From Chloroflexota bacterium (GTDB lineage: Bacteria; Chloroflexota; Anaerolineae; 4572-78; J111), in NCBI GenBank assembly GCA_016860845.1, contig BOKF01000058.1, forward strand, positions 1-53,958: a stretch of DNA of 53,958 nucleotides, written 5' to 3'. Positions within the stretch are counted from its first letter, which is position 1. Each line of letters starts with the position of its first letter. The notes under the pieces were generated by a model, which saw nothing but the letters and a program-made list of their open reading frames with translations, was not told the DNA's origin and did not search any database. Below, one piece after another: positions 41,217-50,491 of this stretch. Position numbers and translations under genes: made by a program.

Positions 41217-41828
41217 ATGGCTCTGAAATTAGAATGGCTGCTGGCTGTCCTTATCATCGTCATTCTGACTGCTTGCCAGGGACGGCCAGTGTCGAGCGCC
41301 GCCGAAGCCGAAGCCGAAGCCCATTATTTTATCGAAACGGGCCATACCGTACGCGGTGACTTTTGGCTTTTTTTTAATACCTACGGCGGCGTGGGGAGTC
41401 TCGGCTATCCGCTGACCGAGGAAATCGAGGTGGACGGCTGGACGGTGCAATATTTTGAAAAAGGGCGGCTGGAACGCCACCCGGAGAATCAGCCGGCCTA
41501 CCGCATCACCGTTGGCTGGCTGGGCGATCTCTTGCAGCGCCGCCGCCCGCCCCTTCCCGCCGGGTTGATTCCTCGCGCCGACGACCCCAACCGGCGCTAC
41601 TTTCCCGAATCCGGCCACACCCTCAGCGGCGACTTTTTGCGCTACTTCGAAACTCACGGCGGCACGGTGCGCTTCGGTTTACCCATCAGCGAACCATTTT
41701 TGGAGGAAGGGCGTTTAACCCAGGATTTGCAGAGCGCCCGCTTTTTCTGGACGCCTGAGTCCGACCCGCCGGTAACGTTGGAGGATATCGGGCGAGTGCA
41801 TTTGGCGATGAGGGGGGAGTTTCAGTAA
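41217..41828 (+). CDS. Lipoprotein with two 'TGH-GDF-GG-G-P' repeats
   Basis: The 203-residue protein has a lipoprotein signal peptide with lipobox LTAC (Cys near residue 20). Two repeats follow: FIETGHTVRGDFWLFFNTYGG with SLGYPLTEE, and FPESGHTLSGDFLRYFETHGG with RFGLPISEP. They resemble LGFP-type surface repeats often seen in Chloroflexota. It should be anchored outside the membrane. It is divergent from the double-GNAT gene across a 145-base spacer. Confidence 0.85.
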   Translation: MALKLEWLLAVLIIVILTACQGRPVSSAAEAEAEAHYFIETGHTVRGDFWLFFNTYGGVGSLGYPLTEEIEVDGWTVQYFEKGRLERHPENQPAYRITVGWLGDLLQRRRPPLPAGLIPRADDPNRRYFPESGHTLSGDFLRYFETHGGTVRFGLPISEPFLEEGRLTQDLQSARFFWTPESDPPVTLEDIGRVHLAMRGEFQ

Positions 41829-41841
41829 GTGGAAGGATTCT

Positions 41842-42192
41842 TTACAGGGGAAGGGAAAGAATTCTATTTATCCACTCCTCTGGCTCAGTTGCTACCCAAA
41901 TAAGCACCAGATCATCCACCGCTGACCTGATAGCTAGCTTTTGCGGGATAATTATTACCCCACCACTTGTTTCATTGGTTATGAATTCAGCAAAATATTT
42001 AGGCATGGTTTTTCGGTCGTGTGTTACCAGGACTCTACCTGTTTTAGCTGCTAAGGTTAGAACTTCGTTATCATCTAACCCAACTAGGCTCGCTGCCAAC
42101 GCCGTCTGAAAATCAATGCTTGGTTCACGCCGCAATAGAGCTTTGACGATGATTTGGTTTAAATCGGCATCTGCTTGAAAACGAACTTTCAT
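41842..42192 (-). CDS. PIN-like toxin (DUF5615, VapC45-like)
   Basis: The 116-residue protein begins VRFQADADLNQIIVKAL and continues VLTLAAKTGRVLVTHDRKTMP, with acids placed as in DUF5615 PIN-like nucleases. The family is the toxin partner of DUF433 proteins. Its start overlaps the stop of the DUF433 gene by four bases. Confidence 0.88.
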   Translation of the reverse strand: MKVRFQADADLNQIIVKALLRREPSIDFQTALAASLVGLDDNEVLTLAAKTGRVLVTHDRKTMPKYFAEFITNETSGGVIIIPQKLAIRSAVDDLVLIWVATEPEEWINRILSLPL

Positions 42193-42509
42193 GGTTCGAT
42201 GATCTGCAACTGCCGTCTAGCCTGAATGAGCTTTTTATAAAACTGGGGATCGGTTTGATGGGTCACTTGTCGTAAAGACTCAAATTCGGCGTCAGCCTGT
42301 TGCAAGTAGGCGTCAATTTCTTTCTGATGGGCTAGGTAATAAGTAATCGCTCCGTACACCTGTTCCAGTGTGAGTACTGGAAATGCCTCAGTCGCAATTG
42401 TTTCAGGCGACAAACCCTCCAGGAAGGCCAAAACGATAGAATCAAGCGAGATGCGCGTATTAGCTACCCAGTATCCCTCGTCGCGTTTTTCGATGTATTG
42501 TTTTTCCAT
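42189..42509 (-). CDS. DUF433 antitoxin (VapB45-like)
   Basis: The 106-residue protein has the DUF433 pattern, a beta strand with YIEKRDEGYWVANTRISLDSIV followed by a helix-turn-helix (FLEGLSPETIATEAFPVLTLEQVYGAITYYL). It probably binds its own promoter and neutralises the PIN-like toxin encoded in the overlapping downstream gene. Confidence 0.9.
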   Translation of the reverse strand: MEKQYIEKRDEGYWVANTRISLDSIVLAFLEGLSPETIATEAFPVLTLEQVYGAITYYLAHQKEIDAYLQQADAEFESLRQVTHQTDPQFYKKLIQARRQLQIIEP

Positions 42510-42543
42510 AACAAACCTTTGTTTTAAAAGCTGTCCGAAAGTA

Positions 42544-42894
42544 TTAATCTATTTCTCTGCTGTACCAATCCTCATGTAATGACCAACCCCCGCAGGACAG
42601 ACAGGCCGTCCAGCGCCATTGATGCCCGCAGCCCGGACATAGCCCGTGCGTGGTAAATGTATTCCAAACCGCGCCGCACCCCTCGAAGAAATATTCGGGT
42701 GGGCCACATGGAGCGCAATACCAACGGCTTGACGCTTCGGGCCGCCAGTGGCATAAAGGGCAACGAATCCAAATGAAATCTGCTGCAGCGTTGTCCAATT
42801 GGACCATGACATCGGTAATTTCTTCCGGGGCCAAGTTTCTTTTTAAAAGCAGCGGCCCAGGTGCTAATCGTTGATCGGGTTCAGGCCAAAACAT
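42544..42894 (-). CDS. Cys-rich zinc-ribbon protein, 116 residues
   Basis: I do not recognise this protein. It has CPLC, CAPCG, CPGCG and CLSCGGWS pairs, suggesting two zinc sites, and many Trp residues. It begins one base after the stop of the upstream small membrane-protein gene, so the two are probably one transcript. Confidence 0.72.
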   Translation of the reverse strand: MFWPEPDQRLAPGPLLLKRNLAPEEITDVMVQLDNAAADFIWIRCPLCHWRPEASSRWYCAPCGPPEYFFEGCGAVWNTFTTHGLCPGCGHQWRWTACLSCGGWSLHEDWYSREID

Positions 42895-42895
42895 T

Positions 42896-43153
42896 TCAGG
42901 ATTGGCTTTCCTTCGCCTCCACCTCCGCCTGAGCCTGTTCTGCTAATACCTCGTCCTCCTCATCCTCCCAGCCGATGATCCAGACACAGGCTCCGGCCAG
43001 CAGAATAGTCGTAATCACCAGGGCCGTCCATTGGCCCGGCGTAAAGCCAACCTCCCGAGCCGACCAGACTAAAATAATGACCATGCCAATCGCCAGCCCT
43101 ATCCACGAGGTAACTTGCGGATGGTCGCCGGCAAATTTCTTGAGTGCATCCAT
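42896..43153 (-). CDS. Small two-segment membrane protein
   Basis: The 85-residue protein has two membrane segments (WIGLAIGMVIILVWSA and WTALVITTILLAGACVWIIGW) and a strongly acidic C-terminal tail. No family is recognised. It lies downstream of coaE on the same strand and is separated from it by the palindrome at 43195-43243. Confidence 0.7.
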   Translation of the reverse strand: MDALKKFAGDHPQVTSWIGLAIGMVIILVWSAREVGFTPGQWTALVITTILLAGACVWIIGWEDEEDEVLAEQAQAEVEAKESQS

Positions 43154-43194
43154 TAGGCTTCTCCAAAAAGTGAATTCGTCTAAAGTGAGGCCGC

Positions 43195-43243
43195 TGACCC
43201 CCTCCCTTCCCTCCCCCTAAGAGGGGGAGGGTTAGGGTGGGGG
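43195..43243. repeat. GC-rich palindrome with G-quadruplex motif after coaE
   Basis: CCTCCCCCT and AGGGGGAGG pair around AAG. At 43223-43243 the plus strand has four runs of G (5, 3, 3 and 5 long) separated by one to three bases, a textbook G-quadruplex motif. Palindromes with this CCCTAACCCTC vocabulary occur widely between bacterial genes. It may terminate coaE. Confidence 0.75.
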
Positions 43244-44410
43244 TTACATCGGCACCATAATCCGCTGCTCGCGCAGCTTCTTGTAGAGCAGTACACTGTT
43301 TTCCGGCTGCCACTCTTTGGCCGCGTCTTTCCACAGGTAGCCCAGATCCTTGGCCTGAGCCTGAGCGTACCCCTGGCTTTCAAAAAATTCAACGGGTTTT
43401 GGCCCGGCCTGATTCAAGACAAAGACCATCGCCACCTCACAGGAGAGCTTATTGACCTCGTCGTGGATCATGTCCAGCATTTGCTGGCCTACCTTCGGCC
43501 ACAGATCATCCCGCAGCATGTAAAAATCCTGCAAGCCGGCAATCAGATTTTCGGCTTGCCAGCCGGCCACACCGACCACATAGTCGCCGGCCATGGCCAC
43601 GATGTACCCCCGGGTGAAGAGCGACTCCATCATCTGGCTGAGATCGGGGTTGAGCGCGCCTTTGGTAGCCGTCGCAATCAGGTTGGCCATTGCCTCTAAA
43701 TCCTGCCGCTTGGCCCGGCGGATCGAAACCTCGGCCACCTGGACTTCGGCGGCCGGCTTGACTTCAGGCGCGGGAGCCGGTTCGGCCACAGCCGGTTGGG
43801 CTGCACCGGTTCGCCCATCCAGCAGCGCCGTGTACTGCTTTTTGACCAAGGCCCAAGTTCTGGCCAAGTCGCCGCTGTTATCTATCACTACATCCGCCTT
43901 GGCCACCTTTTCCCCCTGGGATGATTGGGCTTTAATCCGCTGCTGGGCCTGTTCCGGCGACATTTTGCGCCGCTCGACCAACCGCTTGAGCTGCACCTCG
44001 GGCGGTGCGACGACGACCCAGGCTGATTGGCAGTGCTCCGTCAACCCCGACTCAAACAGCTTAATCGCTTCGACGACGACCACCGGGGCTGGCGAGGCTT
44101 TTATCCGGGCCAAAACCTCTTGGCGCACCGCCGGGTGGGTAATCGCTTCCAGGCGAGCCATCGCTTCCGGTACGGCAAAAGCAATCCGTCCCAGGCGGTC
44201 GCGGCTGATTTGCCCGCTGTCCGGGTCTACCACAAACCGGCCAAACTCCTCGACAATGGCCTGATAGGCCGGGCCGCCGGGGAACATCGCTTCATGAGCC
44301 AATTTATCGGCGTCAATCGTAGCCGCGCCCAATTCTTGGAGCATGCGCAGCACCAAACTTTTGCCCGTGGCAATATTGCCGGTCAAACCGATGACAATTT
44401 TTTCTGCCAT
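43244..44410 (-). CDS. coaE: Dephospho-CoA kinase fused to a GNAT-like domain
   Basis: Residues 1-200 are dephospho-CoA kinase, the last enzyme of coenzyme A synthesis. They show a P-loop (GLTGNIATGKSLVLRML), DADKLAHE, ITHPAVRQEV, VVVEAIKLFESGL and a LID region RRKMSPEQAQQRI. An Ala/Pro linker (about 205-230) joins a second domain (about 232-388) with GNAT-like secondary structure (VSIRRAKRQDLEAMANLI, VVGVAGWQAENLIAG, PVEFFESQGYAQ). Normal CoaE is about 200 residues, so this is nearly doubled. The frame is continuous and both parts are well formed, so it is a real fusion and not a misread frame. Confidence 0.92.
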   Translation of the reverse strand: MAEKIVIGLTGNIATGKSLVLRMLQELGAATIDADKLAHEAMFPGGPAYQAIVEEFGRFVVDPDSGQISRDRLGRIAFAVPEAMARLEAITHPAVRQEVLARIKASPAPVVVVEAIKLFESGLTEHCQSAWVVVAPPEVQLKRLVERRKMSPEQAQQRIKAQSSQGEKVAKADVVIDNSGDLARTWALVKKQYTALLDGRTGAAQPAVAEPAPAPEVKPAAEVQVAEVSIRRAKRQDLEAMANLIATATKGALNPDLSQMMESLFTRGYIVAMAGDYVVGVAGWQAENLIAGLQDFYMLRDDLWPKVGQQMLDMIHDEVNKLSCEVAMVFVLNQAGPKPVEFFESQGYAQAQAKDLGYLWKDAAKEWQPENSVLLYKKLREQRIMVPM

Positions 44411-44444
44411 AGTTACTCTCTCCTCCAGATGTATAGGCGGCCCC

Positions 44445-46352
44445 CTAAACTGCTTCCAGTTCGGTCCATTGGGTTAATAACTCCTCTAATTTGGCTTCGC
44501 TGGTTTGATAATCCTGGCTCAATTTTTGCAGTTGGACAATATCTTGGGCCTGGCTGGCCGCTTCCAGTTTTTGGGCCAAATCCGCCAGATGACCCTCGGC
44601 GGCGGCAATCAGGCTCTCAATTTCGGCGATTTGCCTGGCCTTTTTTTCGCTGGCCCGCTTCTCGGCCTTGCTTTGTTCGCGGCTGGCTTGACTGGTTGAC
44701 TTGGGCGTTGACCCATTGGCGGACGGGCCGCTCTGGTTCTTCTGCGCTTCCCGCTGAACCAGGTAATCGCTGTAGCCACCCTCGATGACTGTCACCGTTC
44801 TGGTGTCTGGCTCCAGCGCCCAGGTGTGGGTAGCCAGCGCATCCACAAAATAACGGTCGTGCGACACCAGCAGAATAGTGCCGGCAAAATCGTTCAGCAC
44901 GCTCTCCAGGTTCTCTTGCGAAGGAATATCGAGATGATTGGTTGGCTCGTCGAGCATCAAGAAGTTGGAGCCGGTTAACGTCAGCTTGGCCAGAGCCACC
45001 CGGCTGCGCTCACCCCCCGACAGCGACCCGATGGGCTTGAAGACGTCGTCGCCGGAAAAAAGAAAACGTCCCAGGTAGTTGCGGGCCTCGCCGATGGGCA
45101 GGTTTTGCACCGCCAGAATTTCGTCCATGATGCTGGCCGCGAGGTTAAGGCTGGCCTGAGTTTGGGCAAAGTAGCCCACTTCGACCCCCGCCCCAAAGCG
45201 AATGGCCCCGGCTTTCGGTTTGACCTGCCCCAGGATGGTCTTGATAAAGGTTGTTTTGCCCGCCCCATTGGGACCGAGCAGGGCGACGCGCTGGCCGCGC
45301 CGGATTTCCAGGTCGGGACAGGTGAAGAGCGGCTGGCCGTCGGGATAGCCGACCACCAGATCGTGGGTGGCTAACACCAGGTCGCCGGAGCGCAGCGTGG
45401 TTTGCAGCGACAGCTTCAGCCTTTTGTGCTCGACCGGGCGGTCCAGCTTTTCCATGCGCTCCAGCCGTTTGCGCCGCCCCTTGGCTTCACGGGTGCGCTG
45501 CCCGGCCAGGTTGCGCCGGATAAAATCTTCTTCCTTGGCGATAAACTCCTGCTGGGCCTGATAATCTTTTTGCCGCCGCTCGACGCGCTCCTCGCGCTGC
45601 TGCACGTAATGCGAATAGTTGCCGCGATACGCCTCAATCCCTCCAAACAGCATTTCCCAGACGCGGGTGGCCACCTCATCCAAAAAGTAGCGGTCGTGCG
45701 AGACGACGATGATCGCCCCCAGCCAATTTTTGAGGTAATTTTCCAGCCACTCTACCGCCGCCAAATCCAGGTGGTTCGTCGGCTCGTCCAGCAGCAGCAG
45801 GTCAGGCTGTGTCAGCAGCAGATGGGCCAGGTGGGCGCGGCTCTGCTGGCCGCCACTCAGTTTGGTTAGCGGCAGCGCATAATCCTCGCGTTTGAAACTG
45901 AGGCCGGTCAGCACCTGGTCAATGGTTTGCTCGTAGGTATAGCCGCCGGCATGCTCAAAGCGAGCTTCGGCCTCGCCATACTGTTCCAGCAGTTGCTGGT
46001 GACGCGCCGGGTCGGTTTCGGCGGCCAGGGTAGCGGCCAGTTCCTGCAAAGCGGTTTCCTGCTGCCGCAATTCGGCAAAGGCGCTTAAGGCCAGGTCCCA
46101 CAAAGTGCCGCCGGTAGAGATGAGCGAGGGGTGCTGTTCCAGGTAGCCCAGCTTCAGCCCCCTGGCCGCATGCACCCTCCCCGCCGAGGGCTGCTCCAGC
46201 CCGGCCAGAATCCGCAGCAGCGTGGTTTTGCCTTCGCCGTTTGGGCCAACCAGGGCGATGCGGTCGCCGTGGCTGACCGACAGGGTCAGGCCGTCAAAAA
46301 TATCCTGCGCTCCATAATGTTTGCCAAGATTTTGCGTGGTTAGAATAGTCAT
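44445..46352 (-). CDS. ABC-F family ATPase
   Basis: The 635-residue protein has two ABC domains without membrane segments. The first has Walker A GPNGEGKTTLL and signature LSGGQQSRAHLAHLLL. The second has GPNGAGKTTFI and LSGGERSRVALAKL. An inter-domain linker rich in Arg and Lys (about 245-310) and a C-terminal coiled coil (about 550-635) are present. ABC-F proteins act on ribosomes; the C-terminal coiled coil favours a Uup-like type over EttA. A subtype cannot be fixed without alignment. It lies 34 bases upstream of coaE on the same strand. Confidence 0.94.
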   Translation of the reverse strand: MTILTTQNLGKHYGAQDIFDGLTLSVSHGDRIALVGPNGEGKTTLLRILAGLEQPSAGRVHAARGLKLGYLEQHPSLISTGGTLWDLALSAFAELRQQETALQELAATLAAETDPARHQQLLEQYGEAEARFEHAGGYTYEQTIDQVLTGLSFKREDYALPLTKLSGGQQSRAHLAHLLLTQPDLLLLDEPTNHLDLAAVEWLENYLKNWLGAIIVVSHDRYFLDEVATRVWEMLFGGIEAYRGNYSHYVQQREERVERRQKDYQAQQEFIAKEEDFIRRNLAGQRTREAKGRRKRLERMEKLDRPVEHKRLKLSLQTTLRSGDLVLATHDLVVGYPDGQPLFTCPDLEIRRGQRVALLGPNGAGKTTFIKTILGQVKPKAGAIRFGAGVEVGYFAQTQASLNLAASIMDEILAVQNLPIGEARNYLGRFLFSGDDVFKPIGSLSGGERSRVALAKLTLTGSNFLMLDEPTNHLDIPSQENLESVLNDFAGTILLVSHDRYFVDALATHTWALEPDTRTVTVIEGGYSDYLVQREAQKNQSGPSANGSTPKSTSQASREQSKAEKRASEKKARQIAEIESLIAAAEGHLADLAQKLEAASQAQDIVQLQKLSQDYQTSEAKLEELLTQWTELEAV

Positions 46353-46458
46353 AGCGAGTTAAATCTGGGTAGACCTCTAAGAAACTATTTCTCATTATAC
46401 CATAAATTGAGACCGAGGCTCAATTCTACCATTCGCCGCCATTGCCGACAAGCCGGTC

Positions 46459-46488
46459 TTTTTACGTTTTACGTTTTACGTTTTATAC
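46459..46488. repeat. Tandem TTTTACG word repeat
   Basis: Three to four copies of TTTTACG lie in the leader of the NUDIX gene. Unlike most word tracts in this window no reverse-complement arm is visible. Confidence 0.75.
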
Positions 46489-46516
46489 TACCCTCAAAAT
46501 TTCACCGGAGGAGTTT

Positions 46517-47005
46517 ATGCCTTACACCCCCATCTTAGCCACTCTCGGCTACATCATGTCACCCGGCGGCAAAGAGACGCTGCTGATTCACCGCAACACC
46601 CGCCCCGGCGACCTTCACCTGGGTAAGTATAACGGCCTGGGCGGCAAATTGCACCCCGACGAGGACATCATTGCCGGGCTGCGGCGCGAAATTCGCGAGG
46701 AGGCCGGGATAGAATGTGAGGAAATCTTGCTGCGGGGCACCATCAGTTGGCCCGGTTTCGGCCAAAATGGGGAGGATTGGTTCGGCTTTATTTTCCGCAT
46801 TGACCGCTTTTCAGGGATACCTCTGACTGAAAACCCCGAAGGGACGCTCTCCTGGGTTCCTGTCGAGCGCATTCTGGAGTTGCCTCTGTGGGAGGGCGAC
46901 CGCTATTTTCTGCCCCTCGTCTTTGGCGGCGACCCGCGCCAGTTCCACGGGGTCATGCCCTATGACGGCGGCCGGCCGGTGAGCTGGAGTTACAGCTTGA
47001 TTTGA
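46517..47005 (+). CDS. NUDIX hydrolase (MutT-like)
   Basis: The 162-residue protein has the Nudix box GKLHPDEDIIAGLRREIREE followed by AGIE, with the G, E, R-E and E-E-x-G residues all in place. LGYIMSPGGKETLLIHRN at the start and a C-terminal VPVERILELPLWEGDRYF resemble 8-oxo-dGTPase-type MutT proteins. I start at ATG 46517 after CCGGAGGAG; the longer upstream frame only translates the TTTTACG repeat. Confidence 0.93.
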   Translation: MPYTPILATLGYIMSPGGKETLLIHRNTRPGDLHLGKYNGLGGKLHPDEDIIAGLRREIREEAGIECEEILLRGTISWPGFGQNGEDWFGFIFRIDRFSGIPLTENPEGTLSWVPVERILELPLWEGDRYFLPLVFGGDPRQFHGVMPYDGGRPVSWSYSLI

Positions 47006-47049
47006 AAGAAGTAGCACAAGGATTGGGACTAACGAATTATTTTTAGTGA

Positions 47050-47078
47050 TTGACACAGACCCTAAACTATTATAATAT
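47050..47078 (+). promoter_or_regulatory. Promoter of the BTAD/NB-ARC regulator
   Basis: A perfect TTGACA is followed 17 bases later by TAATAT (an overlapping TATAAT is at 15 bases). The leader to the gene start would be about 75-105 bases. Confidence 0.65.
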
Positions 47079-47189
47079 AACCCTTATATACCTTCATTTT
47101 CTTTTTCCCCGCCTTCAAAGCTGAAAACCAAATAGCAACTCGACCGGGTTGCTGTAGTTGTGTTCTTGGATCATGGACGTGTCACAAGG

Positions 47190-50100
47190 ATGCCACCCTT
47201 GACTCGGATCCTGCACATTCATCTACTGGGCGATTTCCGCTTGATTTACGGCGACACCCCGCTGACGACTGTCAATACGTCGCGCCTGCAATCGCTCCTC
47301 GCCTATCTGGTTTTGCAGCGCCACGCGCCCCAATCACGTCACCACCTGGCCTTTCTCCTCTGGCCGGACACCCCCGAAGCTCAAGCCCATACCAATCTGC
47401 GCACCTTGTTGCACCGGCTGCGCCTGGCTTTGCCCGAAGCTGATCGCTTTCTCCAGGCTGATGCTCAAACCGTCCGGTGGCGATCCGACGCCCCCTTCAC
47501 CCTCGATGTGGCCGATTTTGAGCAGTCCTTCATGCAGACCGCTTCCGCAACAGTGCTGCAACAGGCCATCAATCTGTACCAGGGCGATCTGCTGCCCGGT
47601 TGTTACGACGATTGGATTCTGCCCCACCGGGAACGACTGCGCCAGGCTTTCAGCCAGGCCCTGGAGAAACTGATTATCCGGCTGGAGAACGAGCGCGATT
47701 ACCCGGCTGCTATTCGCTCCACCCAACGGCTATTGCGGCACGATTCTCTCCACGAAGCCACTTACCGCCGCCTGATGCGTCTGTATGCCCTTAACGGCGA
47801 CCGGGCAGGGGTGCAGCAAGTCTACCAGGATTGCCTCGCCACGTTGCAGCGCGAATTGGATGTAGCGCCTAGCCCGGCTACCCGGCAAGCCTATGAGCGC
47901 CTGGCCTACATAGACACCCCGATCACCACGCGCCACAATCTCCCGGTTCAGCTCATCCCCTTTATTGGCCGGGAAGAGGAACTGGCTCAACTGGCTAACC
48001 TTCTGGCCAATCCAGCCTGCCGGCTGTTGACCCTGGTGGGGCCGGGCGGTATTGGCAAAACCCGCCTGGCTATTCGAGCCGCACGGGCACAAATTGGAGT
48101 GTATCTGCACGGCATCTACCTGGCCTCCCTGGCCGCTACGATCTCGGCGGATTTCCTGGTTTCCGCGCTGGCCGATGCGCTCAACTTCGCCTTTCATGGG
48201 CCGGAAGATCCAAAAATCCAACTCCTCAACTATTTACGCGAGAAAGAGATACTGTTGGTGTTGGATAACTTTGAACATCTCCTTGCCCCTACTGAGGATG
48301 GGAAGTCAGGGGGGGCAGGCTTACTGGTCGAAATCTTGACCGGCGCCCCTGAGGTCAAACTCCTGGTAACTTCGCGCGAACGCCTCAACCTGCCGGGTGA
48401 GTGGCTGTTTGAAATCGAGGGCTTGAGTACTCCGCCCCCTGTCTCACCCCTAACGGGCCTTGATACAGCGACGAAGTTAGAAACTTACAGCGCTGTGGCC
48501 TTATTTCTACAGACGGGTCAAAGGGTACAAGCTGGCTTCTTGCTGGAGGAAGAAATCCAAGCCGCGGTGGCTCATCTGTGCCGGCTGGTAGAGGGGATGC
48601 CCCTGGCCCTGGAGTTAGCTGGCGGTTGGGTGCGCTCGCTCTCCTGCGCCGAAATTGTGCGGGAGCTGGAGCAAAACTTGAGTTTTCTGGCGACCTCGCA
48701 GCGTCACGTCATCGAGCGCCACCAGAGCATGCAGGCCGTGTTTGACCATTCCTGGCGGCTGCTCTCGGCGGAAGAGCGGCACGTCTTCCGGCAGTTGTCC
48801 GTTTTTCAAGGCGGCTTTCGCCGCGAAGCCGCCGAGCAGGTGGCCAGCGCTTCCCTGCCCCTCCTATCCGCGCTGGTAGATAAATCCTTATTGCGCCGGC
48901 AGCCTTCGGGCCGCTATGATTTGCACGAACTCTTGCGGCAGTATGCCGCAGCCCGGCTGGCGGAGGAACCGGAGGAGCAGGAAGCGGTTCAAGAGCGCCA
49001 CAGCAACTATTATATGGAGTTTCTCCATCTCCGCTCAGAAACGCTGCAAAGTAGCCACCAGCGACAGGCTATGGCGGAAATTAGGGTCGAGATGGATAAC
49101 CTGCGCTCGGCCTGGCTGTGGGGGGTGGCTCAGGGGCAAGTCCAGAAAATTGGACGGTCGCTCTCAAGCCTGTGGAGATTTTACGATGGTTACGGTTTGT
49201 TTCAGGAGGCCGAAGCCACCTTTGGACAGGCTGTGGCGGAATTGACCGGAGCAATTGAAATTAGCCAGATAGACAAGCCTCACAGAGCAGGTGATGAGGA
49301 AAAACAATCTCAGATTGTGCTGGGACAATTGCTCGGGCAGCAAGGTTGGTTTGCTTTCCGGTGTAGCTGGTATGAAAAATCCAGAAAACTACTCCAACGC
49401 AGTGTGGCTTTGCTCCGTCAATGGGGCGCGCGAGCAGAGTTGGCCGATTCGCTCTACTATTTGGGAACATTGGACTGGCAGATGGGCAATTATGCAGAGA
49501 CGGAATCGCTCTTGCGGGAGAGTCTGGTTATCTACCGCGAGTTGCGCCTCCGAACCGGCATCGGCCTGAGTCTGGGTATATTGGGCTTGACAGCGCAAGC
49601 CCAGGGGCAGTATGTGACCGCGAAAGATTTGATGCAACAATCTTTTGGGCCGTTTAAAGAAACGGACGATCAACTTATGATCGCAGCCGCCCTCGGTTTT
49701 ATTGCGCCTGTTCTTCTGGCTTTGGGAGAGCGTACCCAGGCCAAACAACGGTTACAGGAGAGCCTGGATCTCCTCAGATCGCTGGGTTACTCCTGGGGAC
49801 TGGCGCTCTGTTTTAACCACTTAGGGCTTCTCGCCGATTTGACCCAGGAAACTGAACGGGTGGAGGCTCAACGCTTGCATCAGGAAAGCCTGACCATTTT
49901 TACAGAACTGGGAGACCGCCGCAGTATGGCGCTCTCTTTAAATTATCTCGGCCAAGTTGCGGCCACGGCGGGCCATATTGCCTACCCGGAAGCCAGACAA
50001 CATTATCTGGCCGCTTTACAGATGGCCATAGAAGTTCAAGTCGTACCGATTGCCCTGGCTGCTTTGACCGGCCTGGCCGCCTTGCTAGTTGCCCCGCCAA

Positions 50101-50327
50101 TTGAAGAGACAAAAGCTGATCTGATTGAAACGAAAGCCCGCGCCGCAGAATATCTGAGCCTTGTCCTCCACCACCCCGCCAGCCAGCATGAAACCAAAGA
50201 GCGGGCCGGCCGCCTCCTGGCCGAGTTGGAAAGCCAACTCCCGCCCCAGGTCAGCGCCGCCGCCCGCGCCAGAGGGCAAACCCGTCCCCTGGAAGCCGTC
50301 GCCGCCGAGATTTTGGCCGGAATGTGA
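47190..50327 (+). CDS. BTAD/NB-ARC/TPR transcriptional regulator
   Basis: From ATG 47190 this is a 1045-residue regulator; a GTG at 47160 is an equally possible start, and neither has a clear ribosome binding site. In order it has an OmpR-type winged helix (about 5-90, LLGDFRLIYGDTPL and AFLLWPD), a BTAD domain (about 95-245), an NB-ARC-type ATPase (about 255-530) with P-loop VGPGGIGKTRLA, LLVLDNFEHLL and VTSRERL, then tetratricopeptide-like helical repeats to the end. This is the large SARP/AfsR-like layout. Such STAND ATPases respond to an unknown signal. Its target may be the small gene downstream. Confidence 0.93.
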   Translation: MPPLTRILHIHLLGDFRLIYGDTPLTTVNTSRLQSLLAYLVLQRHAPQSRHHLAFLLWPDTPEAQAHTNLRTLLHRLRLALPEADRFLQADAQTVRWRSDAPFTLDVADFEQSFMQTASATVLQQAINLYQGDLLPGCYDDWILPHRERLRQAFSQALEKLIIRLENERDYPAAIRSTQRLLRHDSLHEATYRRLMRLYALNGDRAGVQQVYQDCLATLQRELDVAPSPATRQAYERLAYIDTPITTRHNLPVQLIPFIGREEELAQLANLLANPACRLLTLVGPGGIGKTRLAIRAARAQIGVYLHGIYLASLAATISADFLVSALADALNFAFHGPEDPKIQLLNYLREKEILLVLDNFEHLLAPTEDGKSGGAGLLVEILTGAPEVKLLVTSRERLNLPGEWLFEIEGLSTPPPVSPLTGLDTATKLETYSAVALFLQTGQRVQAGFLLEEEIQAAVAHLCRLVEGMPLALELAGGWVRSLSCAEIVRELEQNLSFLATSQRHVIERHQSMQAVFDHSWRLLSAEERHVFRQLSVFQGGFRREAAEQVASASLPLLSALVDKSLLRRQPSGRYDLHELLRQYAAARLAEEPEEQEAVQERHSNYYMEFLHLRSETLQSSHQRQAMAEIRVEMDNLRSAWLWGVAQGQVQKIGRSLSSLWRFYDGYGLFQEAEATFGQAVAELTGAIEISQIDKPHRAGDEEKQSQIVLGQLLGQQGWFAFRCSWYEKSRKLLQRSVALLRQWGARAELADSLYYLGTLDWQMGNYAETESLLRESLVIYRELRLRTGIGLSLGILGLTAQAQGQYVTAKDLMQQSFGPFKETDDQLMIAAALGFIAPVLLALGERTQAKQRLQESLDLLRSLGYSWGLALCFNHLGLLADLTQETERVEAQRLHQESLTIFTELGDRRSMALSLNYLGQVAATAGHIAYPEARQHYLAALQMAIEVQVVPIALAALTGLAALLVAPPIEETKADLIETKARAAEYLSLVLHHPASQHETKERAGRLLAELESQLPPQVSAAARARGQTRPLEAVAAEILAGM

Positions 50328-50491
50328 CCATTATCCTACCCCACTGTGCCCCTTGCACCCTCTTTGTCACGCTCATGAAGCGCTTTTGAAACGCTCCTTT
50401 TGCTATACTGCTCGCATATCCTCAAATACAACATCTCAATCCGTTGCTGCCCCCTCCACTTCTAAAAATTTAGCCTAAAGGCAGGTTTCCA

